DNA from: Halalkaliarchaeum sp. AArc-CO
GTDB taxonomy: Archaea; Halobacteriota; Halobacteria; Halobacteriales; Haloferacaceae
Length of the DNA: 64,000 nt
NCBI RefSeq assembly: GCF_024972735.1
Contig: NZ_CP087723.1
Span: 868,001 to 932,000, forward strand
Direction of reading: 5' to 3'
Of this stretch, positions 50,818 to 59,895 are shown piece by piece (position 1 is the first letter of the stretch; each line of letters opens with the position of its first letter). Both the position numbers and the translations under genes were made by a program. The notes beneath the pieces were generated by a model. That model was not told where the DNA came from. It did no database searches and saw only the letters and a program-made list of their open reading frames with translations.

Positions 50818-51918
50818 TCAGACTATTTTCATCATTCGCGTCTCGTAGGCGCCCACGCGAACCCGGATCCACCCGCGGAGCGACGCGTCGAGTTCGGGGT
50901 CGTCGGTGTCGACCCGGAGTACACGCAGGTCATCGAGCTTCCGGCGGGAAGCGACGACCTCGAGGTCGCTTTGCCGGATCACCGCGGGCGATAGCTGTGG
51001 ATTGCCACGGCCGAGGACGAACCCCTGGCCGCCGATCGGGGTGACGACCACGACGTTCCGCTCTCCGAGGCAGTCCAGGATCTCGTCTTCGGTGGCGTCG
51101 CGGGCGAGCACCTCGCCGTCCCGCCAGACGTCGACCCCCAGCGGCGATCCCTCGAAGCCCAGCTCCTCTTTGATCGCTCCCAGGGTCGATCCCGGTCCGA
51201 GCACGTAGGTGACGCCCTCTCTGACGTCGGCGGCGAACCCTTCCGCGAGCGACTCGACGGTACCGCCGCCGAGCTGTTTCGACGACTGGAGGTCCTCGGC
51301 GACCGGGACGCGGGCGATCGCCCGCAGCTCCGGGTTCACCTCGCCCTCGCGGTACTCGTCTTCGTCGATGTCCATCACCTCCCGGCGTTCTGTGCGCTCG
51401 AAGGAGACTGCGACCGCGGCGGCATCCTCCGGGGAGACCGCAAACACCGAGGAGTACACTTTCACGCCCGCCGGAACGCCCAGCATCGGCGTGTCGGTCC
51501 CCTCGAGGGCTTCGGCGACGTCGGCGGCGGTGCCGTCGCCACCGACGAACAACACCAGATCCACGCCCCCTTTTAGAAACGCCTCGACCGCCCGTCGAGT
51601 ATCCTCGGCGGAGGTTTCCGACTGGGCGTACGCGTCGTCTGCCGCCGGTGTGTCGCCGAACGCGACTGACGGTTCAGCTACCACGTCGGGATCGAGGCCC
51701 GCCTCTCGAACGAGGGACTCGCCCATCGGGTCCGCGACGGTCGACACCCGGACGTCGGGATCGAGTTGGGCGAGCCGTGACAGCGCGCGGCGCGCCCGGT
51801 TCGGCGCCCGTGGCTCTGCGCCCCGGTCGCGCGCCTCCTGTACCTTTCCATCGGTGCCTTTCAGTCCGACCCGACCGCCCATCCCCGCGATTGGGTTTAC
51901 GACGACGCCGACGTGCAT
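50818..51918 (-). CDS. ATP-NAD kinase family protein
   Basis: 366 residues. Diacylglycerol/NAD kinase fold: VVVNPIAGMGGRVGLKGTDG at the start, the nucleotide motif VLFVGGDGTAADVAEALE, and the substrate motif MLGVPAGVKVYSSVFAVSPE; the C-terminal half has TYVLGPGSTLGAIKEELG and VVVTPIGGQGFVLGRGNPQL. This is the archaeal/AcoX-like branch with GGDGT intact, distinct from canonical PpnK; phosphorylation of NAD is plausible but not certain. It starts 1 nt after the phosphoribosyltransferase stop (TGAGATG). Confidence 0.88.
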   Translation of the reverse strand: MHVGVVVNPIAGMGGRVGLKGTDGKVQEARDRGAEPRAPNRARRALSRLAQLDPDVRVSTVADPMGESLVREAGLDPDVVAEPSVAFGDTPAADDAYAQSETSAEDTRRAVEAFLKGGVDLVLFVGGDGTAADVAEALEGTDTPMLGVPAGVKVYSSVFAVSPEDAAAVAVSFERTERREVMDIDEDEYREGEVNPELRAIARVPVAEDLQSSKQLGGGTVESLAEGFAADVREGVTYVLGPGSTLGAIKEELGFEGSPLGVDVWRDGEVLARDATEDEILDCLGERNVVVVTPIGGQGFVLGRGNPQLSPAVIRQSDLEVVASRRKLDDLRVLRVDTDDPELDASLRGWIRVRVGAYETRMMKIV

Positions 51919-51919
51919 C

Positions 51920-52639
51920 TCAGTCGGTCAGCCGCCAGCGCGGGTCGTTCCCGTCGTCCTCGAGTGTCCCTGTGACTCGTTCGACGACACCGCGCCGCTC
52001 CATCTCCGCGAGCACCTCGTCGAGCCGGTCCGGCTGAGCGATCTCCATCTCGATCCGGTCGACTTCGTGATACGCCGAGAGGTAGTGTCTGATCGCCTCC
52101 CGATCGAAGGTGTCCTCCTCGGCTTTCTCCATCACGCCGGAGATGAGGTCGATCATATCCTCGATGAAGTTCCACGGGTAGACGATCCAGGTCCACTCCT
52201 CGAGCTGCTCGCCGACGAAATCCGGCTCGAACTCGCTGGTCTGAAGCAGCTGGAGGGTCGCGGTTTTGACCTCACCGGGGTTGCGCTCGTTGACGTACTC
52301 GTGGGCGCGTTTTATCGACCCGCCGGTGTCGGCGATGTCGTCGATGATGAGCACGTCCTTCCCTTCGACGCTTCCCTCGGGCATGGGATACCGGACCTGC
52401 GGTTCGTCGGCCTTCTCGGCGGTGCCGACGTAGTGTTCCATCTTGAGGCTGGCGAGGTCGTCCAGCCCGAGAAAGTCACACAGACACCGACCCGCGAACC
52501 ACCCGCCACGCGCGAGCGCGACGATGACGTCCGGCTCGAACTGGTCCTCCGTGACCTGTTCAGAGACGCTCCGACAGAGCCCGTAGATGTACTCCCAGTT
52601 GGTGACGGTGCAGCTGAACTCCTCCGGGAGGTCGCTCAT
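51920..52639 (-). CDS. Phosphoribosyltransferase (purine PRTase-like)
   Basis: 239 residues from ATG 52639. PRPP motif VLIIDDIADTGGSIKRA, preceded by VIVALARGGWFAGRCLCDFL and the flexible-loop region. About 80 extra C-terminal residues (EVDRIEMEIAQPDRLDEVLA) form a winged-helix-like tail absent from small PRTases. Related to haloarchaeal xanthine/hypoxanthine PRTase-like proteins; the base is unknown. Middle gene of the aIF5B, PRTase, NAD-kinase-like reverse-strand operon. Confidence 0.88.
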   Translation of the reverse strand: MSDLPEEFSCTVTNWEYIYGLCRSVSEQVTEDQFEPDVIVALARGGWFAGRCLCDFLGLDDLASLKMEHYVGTAEKADEPQVRYPMPEGSVEGKDVLIIDDIADTGGSIKRAHEYVNERNPGEVKTATLQLLQTSEFEPDFVGEQLEEWTWIVYPWNFIEDMIDLISGVMEKAEEDTFDREAIRHYLSAYHEVDRIEMEIAQPDRLDEVLAEMERRGVVERVTGTLEDDGNDPRWRLTD

Positions 52640-52686
52640 ACGCACGAGAATGGACCGGGCGCGCACATAAGGGTTGTCAGAGCGGA

Positions 52687-54501
52687 TCATTTCCCCCAGA
52701 AGGGGTCCCGGCTCCGCTGTTTGTCGAGGTAGCCCTGCAGCGCTTCCAGTTCGTCGGCCGGGATCTCGTCTGCGAGCTCCTGTTCGAGGATCTTCGCGTG
52801 TTTCTCCGGCAGCTCCGTCCACAGCTCGTCGCCCTCCTCGATCTGCCGGCCGACGGTCGGACCGTCGATCGCGACGCTGACCCTGGTGCCCGCTCGGGCC
52901 TCGGAGATGTCTTCGCCCTGTTCTTGAATCCCCGAGAGCTGCCCCACCCGCCTGGGCTCGTTGTTCTCGAAGGCGACGACGTGGCGGTTGTTCTGGAGCG
53001 TCCCCGTGAGCACTTCGACGCCGACTACCGCGGGATCGGACTGCCGGAATACGTGATCCTCGAGGATTCGGAACCGGCATGGCCGAACGATCTTCTCGAG
53101 AATCGTCTCCTGCTGGGCCCGTTCGCGCTTTGCGACGAACGCCTCGTAATCCTCGACGAGCTGATAGATGACGTCGTCGACGAACACCTCCACGTCGGAC
53201 TCCTCGAGTTCGTCTTCGGCGTTCCCGAGGACGTCGACGTTGAAGCCGAGGATCGCCCGGTAGGTCGCCTCGTTTGCGGTGCCGGCGACCGCGACGTCCC
53301 GGGGTGCGACGTCGCCGACCTCCGCCCGGAGGATCGGGATCTCTGCCTCGCGGAGCGCGTCGGCCATCGCCTCGAGGCTCCCCAGTGTGTCGGCCTTGAC
53401 GACGACCCCGTCCTCCTCGGTTTCGACCTCGAGTTCCGCAAGCTCCGCGCGCACCTCCCCGATGACTTCCTCGACGGGGCGGTTCCGGACGACCATGACG
53501 GGCGCACCTGCCATGGCGTCATCGAGCTCCGGCGCGGCGATCTTCACGCCGGCGGCCGCCTCGACGGAGTCGACGCGTTCGAATCGGTTTTCGGTGCGGA
53601 TCTCCGCCAGTGGCCGTGGCTGCAACAGCGCCCGGATCTCGGTGACGATCGGCTCGTCCATCCCGCCGACGACGATCGTATCGCCCTCTCGGATCACTCC
53701 GTCGTAGACGACGACGTCGATGGTCGCTCCGAAGCCGCGCTCCTCTTTCACTTCGAGCACTGTTCCGACGCCGGCGCCCGAGACGTCGACTTCCATCTCC
53801 CCGCGCATGTAGCGCTGGGAGAGGCCCATGAGCACTGCGAGCAGGTCTGACACTCCCTCGCCGGTCATCGCCGACACCGGAACGACGCCGATGTTGCGCT
53901 GGAACTCCTGGACGCGCCAGTACAGGTCCGCCGAGAAGCCGGCCGACGAGAGATCCCCGATGATGTCGTACAGTCCCTCGTCGAGCGTCGACCGGACGCG
54001 GTCGGACTGGGAGTCGTAGCTCGCCTTGATCGGCGCGCCCTCTCTGGGGTTCCATCCCGGGATCGTGTCCACCTTGTTCGCGGCGACGACGAACGGCGTT
54101 CCCGTCCGCTGGATGATGTCGATCGCCTCCTCGGTCTGGGGCTGGAAGCCGTCGTTCACATCGACGACGAGGATCGCGATGTCGGCCAGCGCTCCCCCGC
54201 GTGCCCGCAGCGTCGAAAACGAGTGGTGCCCCGGCGTGTCGATGAACAGAAGCCCCGGCAGATCGAAGTCGTCCGGGTCGACGAGTTCGCCGGCCATCGA
54301 GGAGATCGTCTCCAGTGGAACCGCCGTCGCACCGATGTGCTGGGTGATCGCCCCCGACTCCCCTTCGCTTACGGCCGAGCCGCGTATCTTGTCGAGCAAG
54401 CTGGTCTTCCCGTGGTCGACGTGGCCGAGGACGGCGACGATGGGCGTCCGCAGCCTGGCCGCGTCCTCCGTCCCGGCGTCAGTGGATGTGTCGTTCGACA
54501 T
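52687..54501 (-). CDS. infB: Translation initiation factor aIF5B
   Basis: 604 residues, archaeal/eukaryotic IF5B (bacterial IF2 homologue). G1 VLGHVDHGKTSLLDKIRG, G2/switch with GAITQHIGATAVP, G3 LLFIDTPGHHSFSTLRARGG, G4 VVAANKVDTI. Domain II (GTVLEVKEERGFGATIDVVV), domain III and the C-terminal domain IV follow, ending with RSRDPFWGK. It joins ribosomal subunits in a GTP-dependent step. Diverges from the PRC-barrel gene; first gene of the reverse-strand operon. Confidence 0.97.
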   Translation of the reverse strand: MSNDTSTDAGTEDAARLRTPIVAVLGHVDHGKTSLLDKIRGSAVSEGESGAITQHIGATAVPLETISSMAGELVDPDDFDLPGLLFIDTPGHHSFSTLRARGGALADIAILVVDVNDGFQPQTEEAIDIIQRTGTPFVVAANKVDTIPGWNPREGAPIKASYDSQSDRVRSTLDEGLYDIIGDLSSAGFSADLYWRVQEFQRNIGVVPVSAMTGEGVSDLLAVLMGLSQRYMRGEMEVDVSGAGVGTVLEVKEERGFGATIDVVVYDGVIREGDTIVVGGMDEPIVTEIRALLQPRPLAEIRTENRFERVDSVEAAAGVKIAAPELDDAMAGAPVMVVRNRPVEEVIGEVRAELAELEVETEEDGVVVKADTLGSLEAMADALREAEIPILRAEVGDVAPRDVAVAGTANEATYRAILGFNVDVLGNAEDELEESDVEVFVDDVIYQLVEDYEAFVAKRERAQQETILEKIVRPCRFRILEDHVFRQSDPAVVGVEVLTGTLQNNRHVVAFENNEPRRVGQLSGIQEQGEDISEARAGTRVSVAIDGPTVGRQIEEGDELWTELPEKHAKILEQELADEIPADELEALQGYLDKQRSRDPFWGK

Positions 54502-54674
54502 GGGTCCCCCGAAAACTCCTTGGTCGATACAGTCGGGGACGGGAGTTAAGCCTTTCAGAACTGTCCTCTCTGTCTCCTCTCGGTCTCCTGTCTCACCTAT
54601 CTCCGTCGGACGGCCGGCGCGCGACCGTCGGACGCCCCGTGGCGTTTATATCGTTCCAGTCTGTCGTTGGAAGC

Positions 54675-54920
54675 ATGGCAGACATACTCGCTGAGAACCT
54701 CTCGGGGAAAGCCGTCATGGGGACCGACGGCACCGAGTTGGGAGACCTGTACAACATCACGATGGACCTGAAGTCCGGGCGCCTCGAACATCTCCTCGTG
54801 TCGCCCCACGAGCAGCTCGACGTCCGGCAGGTGTCGTTCGACACCGACGATCGGGGACGTCTACGGGTCCCGGTCTCTGCAGTGCAGGCGGTCAAAGACT
54901 ACATCGTCGTTCAACGGTAG
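54675..54920 (+). CDS. PRC-barrel domain protein
   Basis: 81 residues: a single PRC-barrel (MADILAENLSGKAVMGTDGT then ELGDLYNITMDLKSGRLEHL and VPVSAVQAVKDYIVVQR). In bacteria this domain is found in RimM (16S processing). Here it ends directly before the NOB1 gene (TAG then ATG), which acts in 16S 3'-end maturation, so a ribosome-assembly role is likely. TTTATA at 54645-54650 lies about 27 nt upstream of ATG 54675, a leaderless layout. Confidence 0.92.
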   Translation: MADILAENLSGKAVMGTDGTELGDLYNITMDLKSGRLEHLLVSPHEQLDVRQVSFDTDDRGRLRVPVSAVQAVKDYIVVQR

Positions 54921-55379
54921 ATGCACGTTCTCGACACGTCCGCGTTCATCCACGAGTATCACACCGACGAGCAGACGGCATCGATCCCGCTCGTCCAGGA
55001 GGAGCTCGAGGGCGAACACGCCTTCAGGTTCGACGCGATGGAGGGTGCGGGAATGCACATCCACATCCCGGCGGAAGGAACCGTCGAGAAGGTCTCGCGG
55101 GCCGCACGCGAGACCGGCGACGCCGACGAGCTGTCGGAGACCGACACCCGCCTGCTCGCGACCGCCTTCGAGCTCGACGGAACGCTGGTCACGGACGACT
55201 ACGCGATGCAAAACGTCGCCGAGAAGCTCGGAATCGCCGTCCACGTGATCGCACGCGACGGGATCACCGAACAGCGCGACTGGCTGTTTCAGTGCGCCGG
55301 CTGCGGGCGAGAGTTCGACGACAACCACGACCGGTGTCCGATTTGCGGGAGCGATCTCACTCGGAAGAATCCGGCCTGA
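54921..55379 (+). CDS. nob1: NOB1 family endonuclease (PIN domain + zinc ribbon)
   Basis: 152 residues. PIN active-site Asp in VLDTSAFIH (D5), Glu in VQEELEGEH, and acidic residues in LSETDTRLLATAFE and LVTDDYAMQNVAEKLGI. C-terminal zinc ribbon CAGCGREFDDNHDRCPICGS. Archaeal NOB1 cleaves the 3' end of 16S rRNA precursor at site D. No gap from the PRC-barrel gene; together they form a small ribosome-maturation operon divergent from aIF5B. Confidence 0.95.
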   Translation: MHVLDTSAFIHEYHTDEQTASIPLVQEELEGEHAFRFDAMEGAGMHIHIPAEGTVEKVSRAARETGDADELSETDTRLLATAFELDGTLVTDDYAMQNVAEKLGIAVHVIARDGITEQRDWLFQCAGCGREFDDNHDRCPICGSDLTRKNPA

Positions 55380-55423
55380 TCCGCCGGCGTTCCCTCCGTC
55401 CCTGTTTTCCGCGTCGAGTTCTG

Positions 55424-56680
55424 TTACGGCCAGTTTCCGGCCTGATCGTAGGCGTTCGCGACCCGCTGGATCGCCACGACGTAGGCGGCCGATCTGAGGT
55501 TCGGCAACTCGAGTGTTTCGTAGGTTTCGATCAGGTCGTCGAACGCGTCACAGATGATCCGTTCGAGCTCCTCGTTGACCCGCTGTTCGGTCCAGTAGAA
55601 CCGCTGTCGGTTTTGAACCCACTCGAAGTACGACACCGTCACACCGCCGGCGTTCGCGAAGATGTCCGGCAGCACGTACACGTCCCGATCTTCGAGCACT
55701 TCGTCGGCGTCCGGCGTCAGCGGGCCGTTTGCGGCCTCCGCGACGACGTCGGCCTGTAGTTCCCGCGCGAGGTCGGCGTCGACGGCGTTTTCCAGCGCCG
55801 CCGGAACCAGCAGGTCGACGTCTAGCGCGAGCAACTCTTCGTTCGTCAATTCCTCGGTAGCTTCGGGATGGCCGACGACGCTCCCGTTTTCGCTTTTGAA
55901 TGCCTTCACTTCCCGGGCGTCGAACCCGTCCGGATTGTAGATCCCCCCCGAGGAGTCGGACATCGCGACGATCTTCGCCCCGAGGTCGTCGAGCAGGTAT
56001 GCCGTCACGGAACCGGCGTTTCCGTACCCCTGGACGGCGACCGTCGCCCCCTCGATCTCCCGATCGAGGTAGTCGAACATCTCCCGGGCGGCGAGCATCG
56101 TCGACCGGCCGGTCGCCTCGACGCGACCTTCCGATCCGCCGGAATCCAGCGCCTTCCCGGTGATCACGCCGGGAGCGGTCGTGTTCTCGAGCTTCTCGTA
56201 GGTGTCTTTGATCCAGTTCATCTCTCGCTGTCCGGTGTTTACGTCCGGTGCGGGAATGTCGGCGTCCTCGCCGATGAGGGGTCGAAGTTCCAACGCGAAC
56301 GACCGGGTGATCCGTTCGAGCTCCTGTTCGCTGTAGTCGCTCGGATCGATCGGGATCCCGCCCTTTCCGCCGCCGTAGGGGATGTCGACGACCGCACACT
56401 TGTACACCATCCACCCCGACAGCGCCTTCACCTCGTCCATGTCGACGTCCGGGTGGTACCTGATACCGCCCTTGTACGGCCCCCGGTCGCCGTTGAACTG
56501 CGACCGGTAGGCGCGTACTGTCTCGAGGGACCCGTCGTCGCGCTCGATGGTGAGGTTGGTCTCCAGTACCCGTTCGGGGTTTTTGAGCCGTTCGATCACC
56601 CCCGGATCGACGTCGAGATGTGCCGCAGCGTCGTCGATCTGCTCTTGGAGACTCTCGAACGGATTGGCCTGGTCAGACAT
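55424..56680 (-). CDS. gdhB: Glutamate dehydrogenase (GdhB-type)
   Basis: 418 residues. Substrate and catalytic Lys region: [20 protein letters not shown], then [20 protein letters not shown]. Rossmann NAD(P) motif [40 protein letters not shown] and [20 protein letters not shown] are conserved. It interconverts glutamate and 2-oxoglutarate plus ammonia. In haloarchaea the enzyme also provides glutamate for the methylaspartate cycle; the next gene is a CitE-like lyase, 47 nt apart on the same strand. Confidence 0.96.
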   Translation of the reverse strand: MSDQANPFESLQEQIDDAAAHLDVDPGVIERLKNPERVLETNLTIERDDGSLETVRAYRSQFNGDRGPYKGGIRYHPDVDMDEVKALSGWMVYKCAVVDIPYGGGKGGIPIDPSDYSEQELERITRSFALELRPLIGEDADIPAPDVNTGQREMNWIKDTYEKLENTTAPGVITGKALDSGGSEGRVEATGRSTMLAAREMFDYLDREIEGATVAVQGYGNAGSVTAYLLDDLGAKIVAMSDSSGGIYNPDGFDAREVKAFKSENGSVVGHPEATEELTNEELLALDVDLLVPAALENAVDADLARELQADVVAEAANGPLTPDADEVLEDRDVYVLPDIFANAGGVTVSYFEWVQNRQRFYWTEQRVNEELERIICDAFDDLIETYETLELPNLRSAAYVVAIQRVANAYDQAGNWP

Positions 56681-56727
56681 ATCTCACGGACTACTGTGTT
56701 AGCTGTTAACTGTACCGATTGCCCGAG

Positions 56728-57639
56728 TTACTGCGCGTTTTTCGAATCCGAACCGAACCCGATTCCGGCACCCCGGGCGCGTTCTCGTATGCGTTCGGCC
56801 CTGAGGATCAGCGGTCGATCGATCATCTCACCGTCGACTTCGAAGACCCCCCGCCCGTCCCGGTCGGCACGTTCGCGCGCTTCCAACACGCGGCGGGCCC
56901 ACGCTAGTTCCGACTCGTCGGGCGTGTACGCTCCGTTGATGACGTCTACCTGTGCGGGATGGATCGCGAGCTTCCCGTCGTAGCCGAGCTGGCGGGCGAA
57001 CGCCACCTCCTCGCGCAGTCCGTCTTCGTCCTCGAAGTCGGTGTACACGGTGTCGATCGCGTCGATCCCGCCGGCTGACGCCGCCAGAACGACGTGCTGG
57101 CGGGCGTACAACACTTCCTGGCCCGCTTTTGTCCGGGTGGCGCCGACGTCGGCGGCGAGATCCTCCGCGCCGAAGATCAACGCCTCGATTCCGTCGACGT
57201 TCGCGATTCCCTCGGCTGCGAGCACGCCGGCGGCCGTCTCGACCAGTGCGAGCACTGGCACGTCGAATCCGCGTGCGCGTGCCAGCTCGACACGGTGCAT
57301 TGCGGTTTTTTTCGAGTCGACCTTCGGCACCACCAGCGCATCCAGGCGAAGCCCCTCCTCGTGGTTTTCTCGATCGCGTTTCGGATCGTCGACGTCGCCG
57401 AGCAGGGCGTCGAGATCCGCGGCCGGTTCCGCCGCAGTGAGCCGAACGCACACCTCCGCGTCGGGGTCGAATGCTTCGTCGGTCAGGATCTCGCGCACTG
57501 CCGTGCGCGCTTCGTCCTTGCGGTCGGGGACGACGGCGTCCTCGAGGTCGAACACGACGGTGTCTGCACCCGTTTCGGGGGCTTTCCGCATGAGATCCGG
57601 CCGGTCACCGGGCGAAAAGAGTACGCTTCGTCTGACCAT
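56728..57639 (-). CDS. CitE-like acyl-CoA lyase (HpcH/HpaI family; methylmalyl/citramalyl/malyl-CoA lyase-like)
   Basis: 303 residues from ATG 57639 (MVRRSVLFSPGDRPDLMRKA). TIM barrel with TVVFDLEDAVVPDRKDEAR (Mg Asp/Glu), ALVETAAGVLAAEGIANVDG, LIFGAEDLAADVG, and C-terminal KLAIHPAQVDVINGAYTP. Related haloarchaeal proteins cleave beta-methylmalyl-CoA to glyoxylate and propionyl-CoA in the methylaspartate cycle; citramalyl-CoA or malyl-CoA are alternatives. It lies upstream of gdhB on the same strand. Confidence 0.9.
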   Translation of the reverse strand: MVRRSVLFSPGDRPDLMRKAPETGADTVVFDLEDAVVPDRKDEARTAVREILTDEAFDPDAEVCVRLTAAEPAADLDALLGDVDDPKRDRENHEEGLRLDALVVPKVDSKKTAMHRVELARARGFDVPVLALVETAAGVLAAEGIANVDGIEALIFGAEDLAADVGATRTKAGQEVLYARQHVVLAASAGGIDAIDTVYTDFEDEDGLREEVAFARQLGYDGKLAIHPAQVDVINGAYTPDESELAWARRVLEARERADRDGRGVFEVDGEMIDRPLILRAERIRERARGAGIGFGSDSKNAQ

Positions 57640-57742
57640 ACGCTGCGGTTGCTCGTCGCGGTGAAAAACCCCCACGCTCGGTTCGCCCCGCAGTATCGAG
57701 GGCATACTCACTTCCATTCGGCGGCCGTATTTCCGAGGGACA

Positions 57743-58672
57743 ATGACCGACGTTCGTCCGCCTGCTGTCGCGGGGCAGTTTTATCGGGGCGATCCGGATC
57801 CCCTCGTGGAACAGATCGAGGCGTGTTTCCTGGACGAATACGGCCCGGGCACGGTCCCCGATACGGGACAGGCGACTGACCGACGGGCGGAGACCGCCGA
57901 CCGACGGGCGGAGACCGCCGACCGACAGCCGGACAAGCCGAATGCGGATCGGGGGGACCTCCTCGGACTCGTGGTCCCGCACGCCGGCTATCAGTACTCG
58001 GGTCCGATTGCGGCACACAGCTACGCTGCCCTCGCGCGCTCGCGAACGCCGGAGACCGCTGTGATCCTCGGGCCGAACCACCGACAGGCCGGTGCCGAGA
58101 TCGCGCTCGCTTCTCACGACGCCTGGGAGACTCCCCTCGGGAGGCTTTCTGTCGACGAGCCGCTCCGTGAGAAACTCCTCGAAACAGACGCGGCGATCGA
58201 AATCGACGACCGCGCCCATCGGGTCGAACACGCAGTCGAGGTCCAGCTGCCGTTTCTCCAGCATCTCGAAGCTACTCCCCGGTTCCTTCCGGTCGCGGTC
58301 GCAACGAAGGATCGCTCGCGCTGTGAGTACCTCGGCGAAGCGATCGCCCGGGCCATCGACGCCACCGGACGCGATGCCGTGGTGATCGCCTCGACGGATC
58401 TCACCCACTACGAGCCGACCGAGGCGGCGACCGCCGCCGACGACCCCGTCCTCGACCTGCTCGTCGATCTGAACCCGGCCGGGCTGCTCGATCACGTCGA
58501 ACGGACCGGTCACACGATGTGCGGCCCCGGGGCGACCGCGGCGACGCTTTTCGCCGCAATTCGGCTCGGTGCGGCGTCCGGAACGGTCTACGCCTACGCG
58601 ACCAGCGGCGACACCGCTGGCGCCGGTGGAAGAACCGTCGGCTATACGGCCGTCGGCATCGACGACGACTGA
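57743..58672 (+). CDS. AmmeMemoRadiSam system protein B (MEMO family)
   Basis: 309 residues. MEMO histidines: GLVVPHAGYQYSGPIAAHSY, ILGPNHRQAGAEIAL, RVEHAVEVQLPFLQHLEA, STDLTHYEPTEAATAAD; CGPGATAATLFAAIRLG near the end. Related to dioxygenases but without proven activity. Residues about 45-66 are a 7-residue repeat (TDRRAET-ADRRAET-ADR) encoded by a 21-bp tandem repeat at about 57876-57932. It converges with the radical SAM partner gene; the third component (AMMECR1) is not in the window. Confidence 0.93.
   Translation: MTDVRPPAVAGQFYRGDPDPLVEQIEACFLDEYGPGTVPDTGQATDRRAETADRRAETADRQPDKPNADRGDLLGLVVPHAGYQYSGPIAAHSYAALARSRTPETAVILGPNHRQAGAEIALASHDAWETPLGRLSVDEPLREKLLETDAAIEIDDRAHRVEHAVEVQLPFLQHLEATPRFLPVAVATKDRSRCEYLGEAIARAIDATGRDAVVIASTDLTHYEPTEAATAADDPVLDLLVDLNPAGLLDHVERTGHTMCGPGATAATLFAAIRLGAASGTVYAYATSGDTAGAGGRTVGYTAVGIDDD
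57876..57932 (+). repeat. 21-bp tandem repeat inside the MEMO gene
   Basis: About 2.7 copies of CTGACCGACGGGCGGAGACCG-type sequence; in frame, it inserts a charged loop (DRRAETA) into the protein. Confidence 0.8.
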
Positions 58673-58699
58673 CCGGTCCCCGCTCGCCACGACGCGCGA

Positions 58700-59770
58700 T
58701 CAGAACCCCAACTGTCGCCTGCGTCCCTCGGAGTCGCCCCCGCCTGCCCACTCGATTCCGGCGACGTCGATCGATCGGCCACACGACGGACAGTTTCCGT
58801 CCTCCAGGTCGTACGAGCGGATTTCGAATCCCTGTCGTTTGATCACACAGGTTCCACAGTCCGGACAGTAGGTGCTTTCGGATTCGTGTCCCGGAACGTT
58901 GCCACAGTACACGTACTCCAGCCCTTCATCGCGGGCGACGTCCAAAAGCGACTCCAGCGTTTCTATTGGCGTCGGCGGGACGTCCTGCATTCGATAGGCG
59001 GGACGGAACCTCGAGAAGTGGACCGGCGTTTCCGGTCCGAGCTCCTCCCTGATCCAGGCCATCCGCCCCCGGACGGTTTCGGGATCGTCGTTCTCTCCGG
59101 GTATCACGAGGTTCGTGATCTCGACGTGGACGCCCCCGTCGGCGAGTGTTTTCGCGGCCTCGTAGATCGGTTTCGGATCCGGAACGCCACACCGCCGTCG
59201 ATAGAACTCGGTGTCGCCTTTGACGTCGATGTTGATCGCGTCGAGTTCCGAGGCGAGTTGTCTCGCGGTCTCTTCGGTCATGTAGCCGTTCGAGACGAAC
59301 ACGTTACACGCGTCCTCGTCGGTCGCTTGCATCGTATCGAGGGCGTATTCCAGGAAGATGGTCGGCTCGGTGTACGTATAGGCGATCCCTTCGCAGGATC
59401 GATCGACGGCGGCGTTCACCAGCTCTGAGGGTGGGAGCGACTGTTCTGGAACGTCGTCGTGTTCGATCGCAATCTGATAGTTCTGACAGAAGTCACACTC
59501 GAAGTTGCAGCCGCGTGCGGCCACCGACAGCACGCGGGCGCCCGGCGCGAAGTGAAACAGCGGCTTCTTTTCGATCGGGTCGATCGCGGTCGAGACCGCC
59601 TTGCCGTAGGTGAGCAGTTCGAACCGCCCGCCGTCGTTGTATCGAACGCGACAGACGCCCCGCTCGCCCGGAGCGACGAGACAGCGCCGGGGACAGACCG
59701 CACACCGGACGCGGTCGTCCTGGAGCCGTTCGTAGCGTTCGACCTCGCGTCCACGCGCGCTCGGTGACAT
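58700..59770 (-). CDS. AmmeMemoRadiSam system radical SAM enzyme
   Basis: 356 residues from ATG 59770 (MSPSARGREVERYERL). N-terminal cysteine pair CAVCPRRCLVAPGERGVCRV; radical SAM cluster C-x3-C-x2-C in ARGCNFECDFCQNYQIA; AYTYTEPTIFLEYAL and NIDVKGDTEFYRR are typical of PflA-like relatives. The C-terminus adds two zinc-ribbon-like cysteine sets (YCPDCGTCVIK and GNCPSCGRSI). Substrate unknown; genes of this family occur with MEMO and AMMECR1, two of which are here, convergent. Confidence 0.94.
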   Translation of the reverse strand: MSPSARGREVERYERLQDDRVRCAVCPRRCLVAPGERGVCRVRYNDGGRFELLTYGKAVSTAIDPIEKKPLFHFAPGARVLSVAARGCNFECDFCQNYQIAIEHDDVPEQSLPPSELVNAAVDRSCEGIAYTYTEPTIFLEYALDTMQATDEDACNVFVSNGYMTEETARQLASELDAINIDVKGDTEFYRRRCGVPDPKPIYEAAKTLADGGVHVEITNLVIPGENDDPETVRGRMAWIREELGPETPVHFSRFRPAYRMQDVPPTPIETLESLLDVARDEGLEYVYCGNVPGHESESTYCPDCGTCVIKRQGFEIRSYDLEDGNCPSCGRSIDVAGIEWAGGGDSEGRRRQLGF

Positions 59771-59895
59771 ACTTCTTCTCGAAGGAGCTTCGTGTTCTCT
59801 CCAAAAAACCGTATCTCCGATTCCCACACCGGGGGAAGTGTGCGAACCAACCATCGACGCGAACCCATAAGTACGACCGCGGCGACGGGAGCGGT

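Noticed and set aside
51920-53080. Phosphoribosyltransferase with a 147-residue N-terminal extension
   Set aside because: That part overlaps the aIF5B coding region in another frame; ATG 52639 gives the family start.
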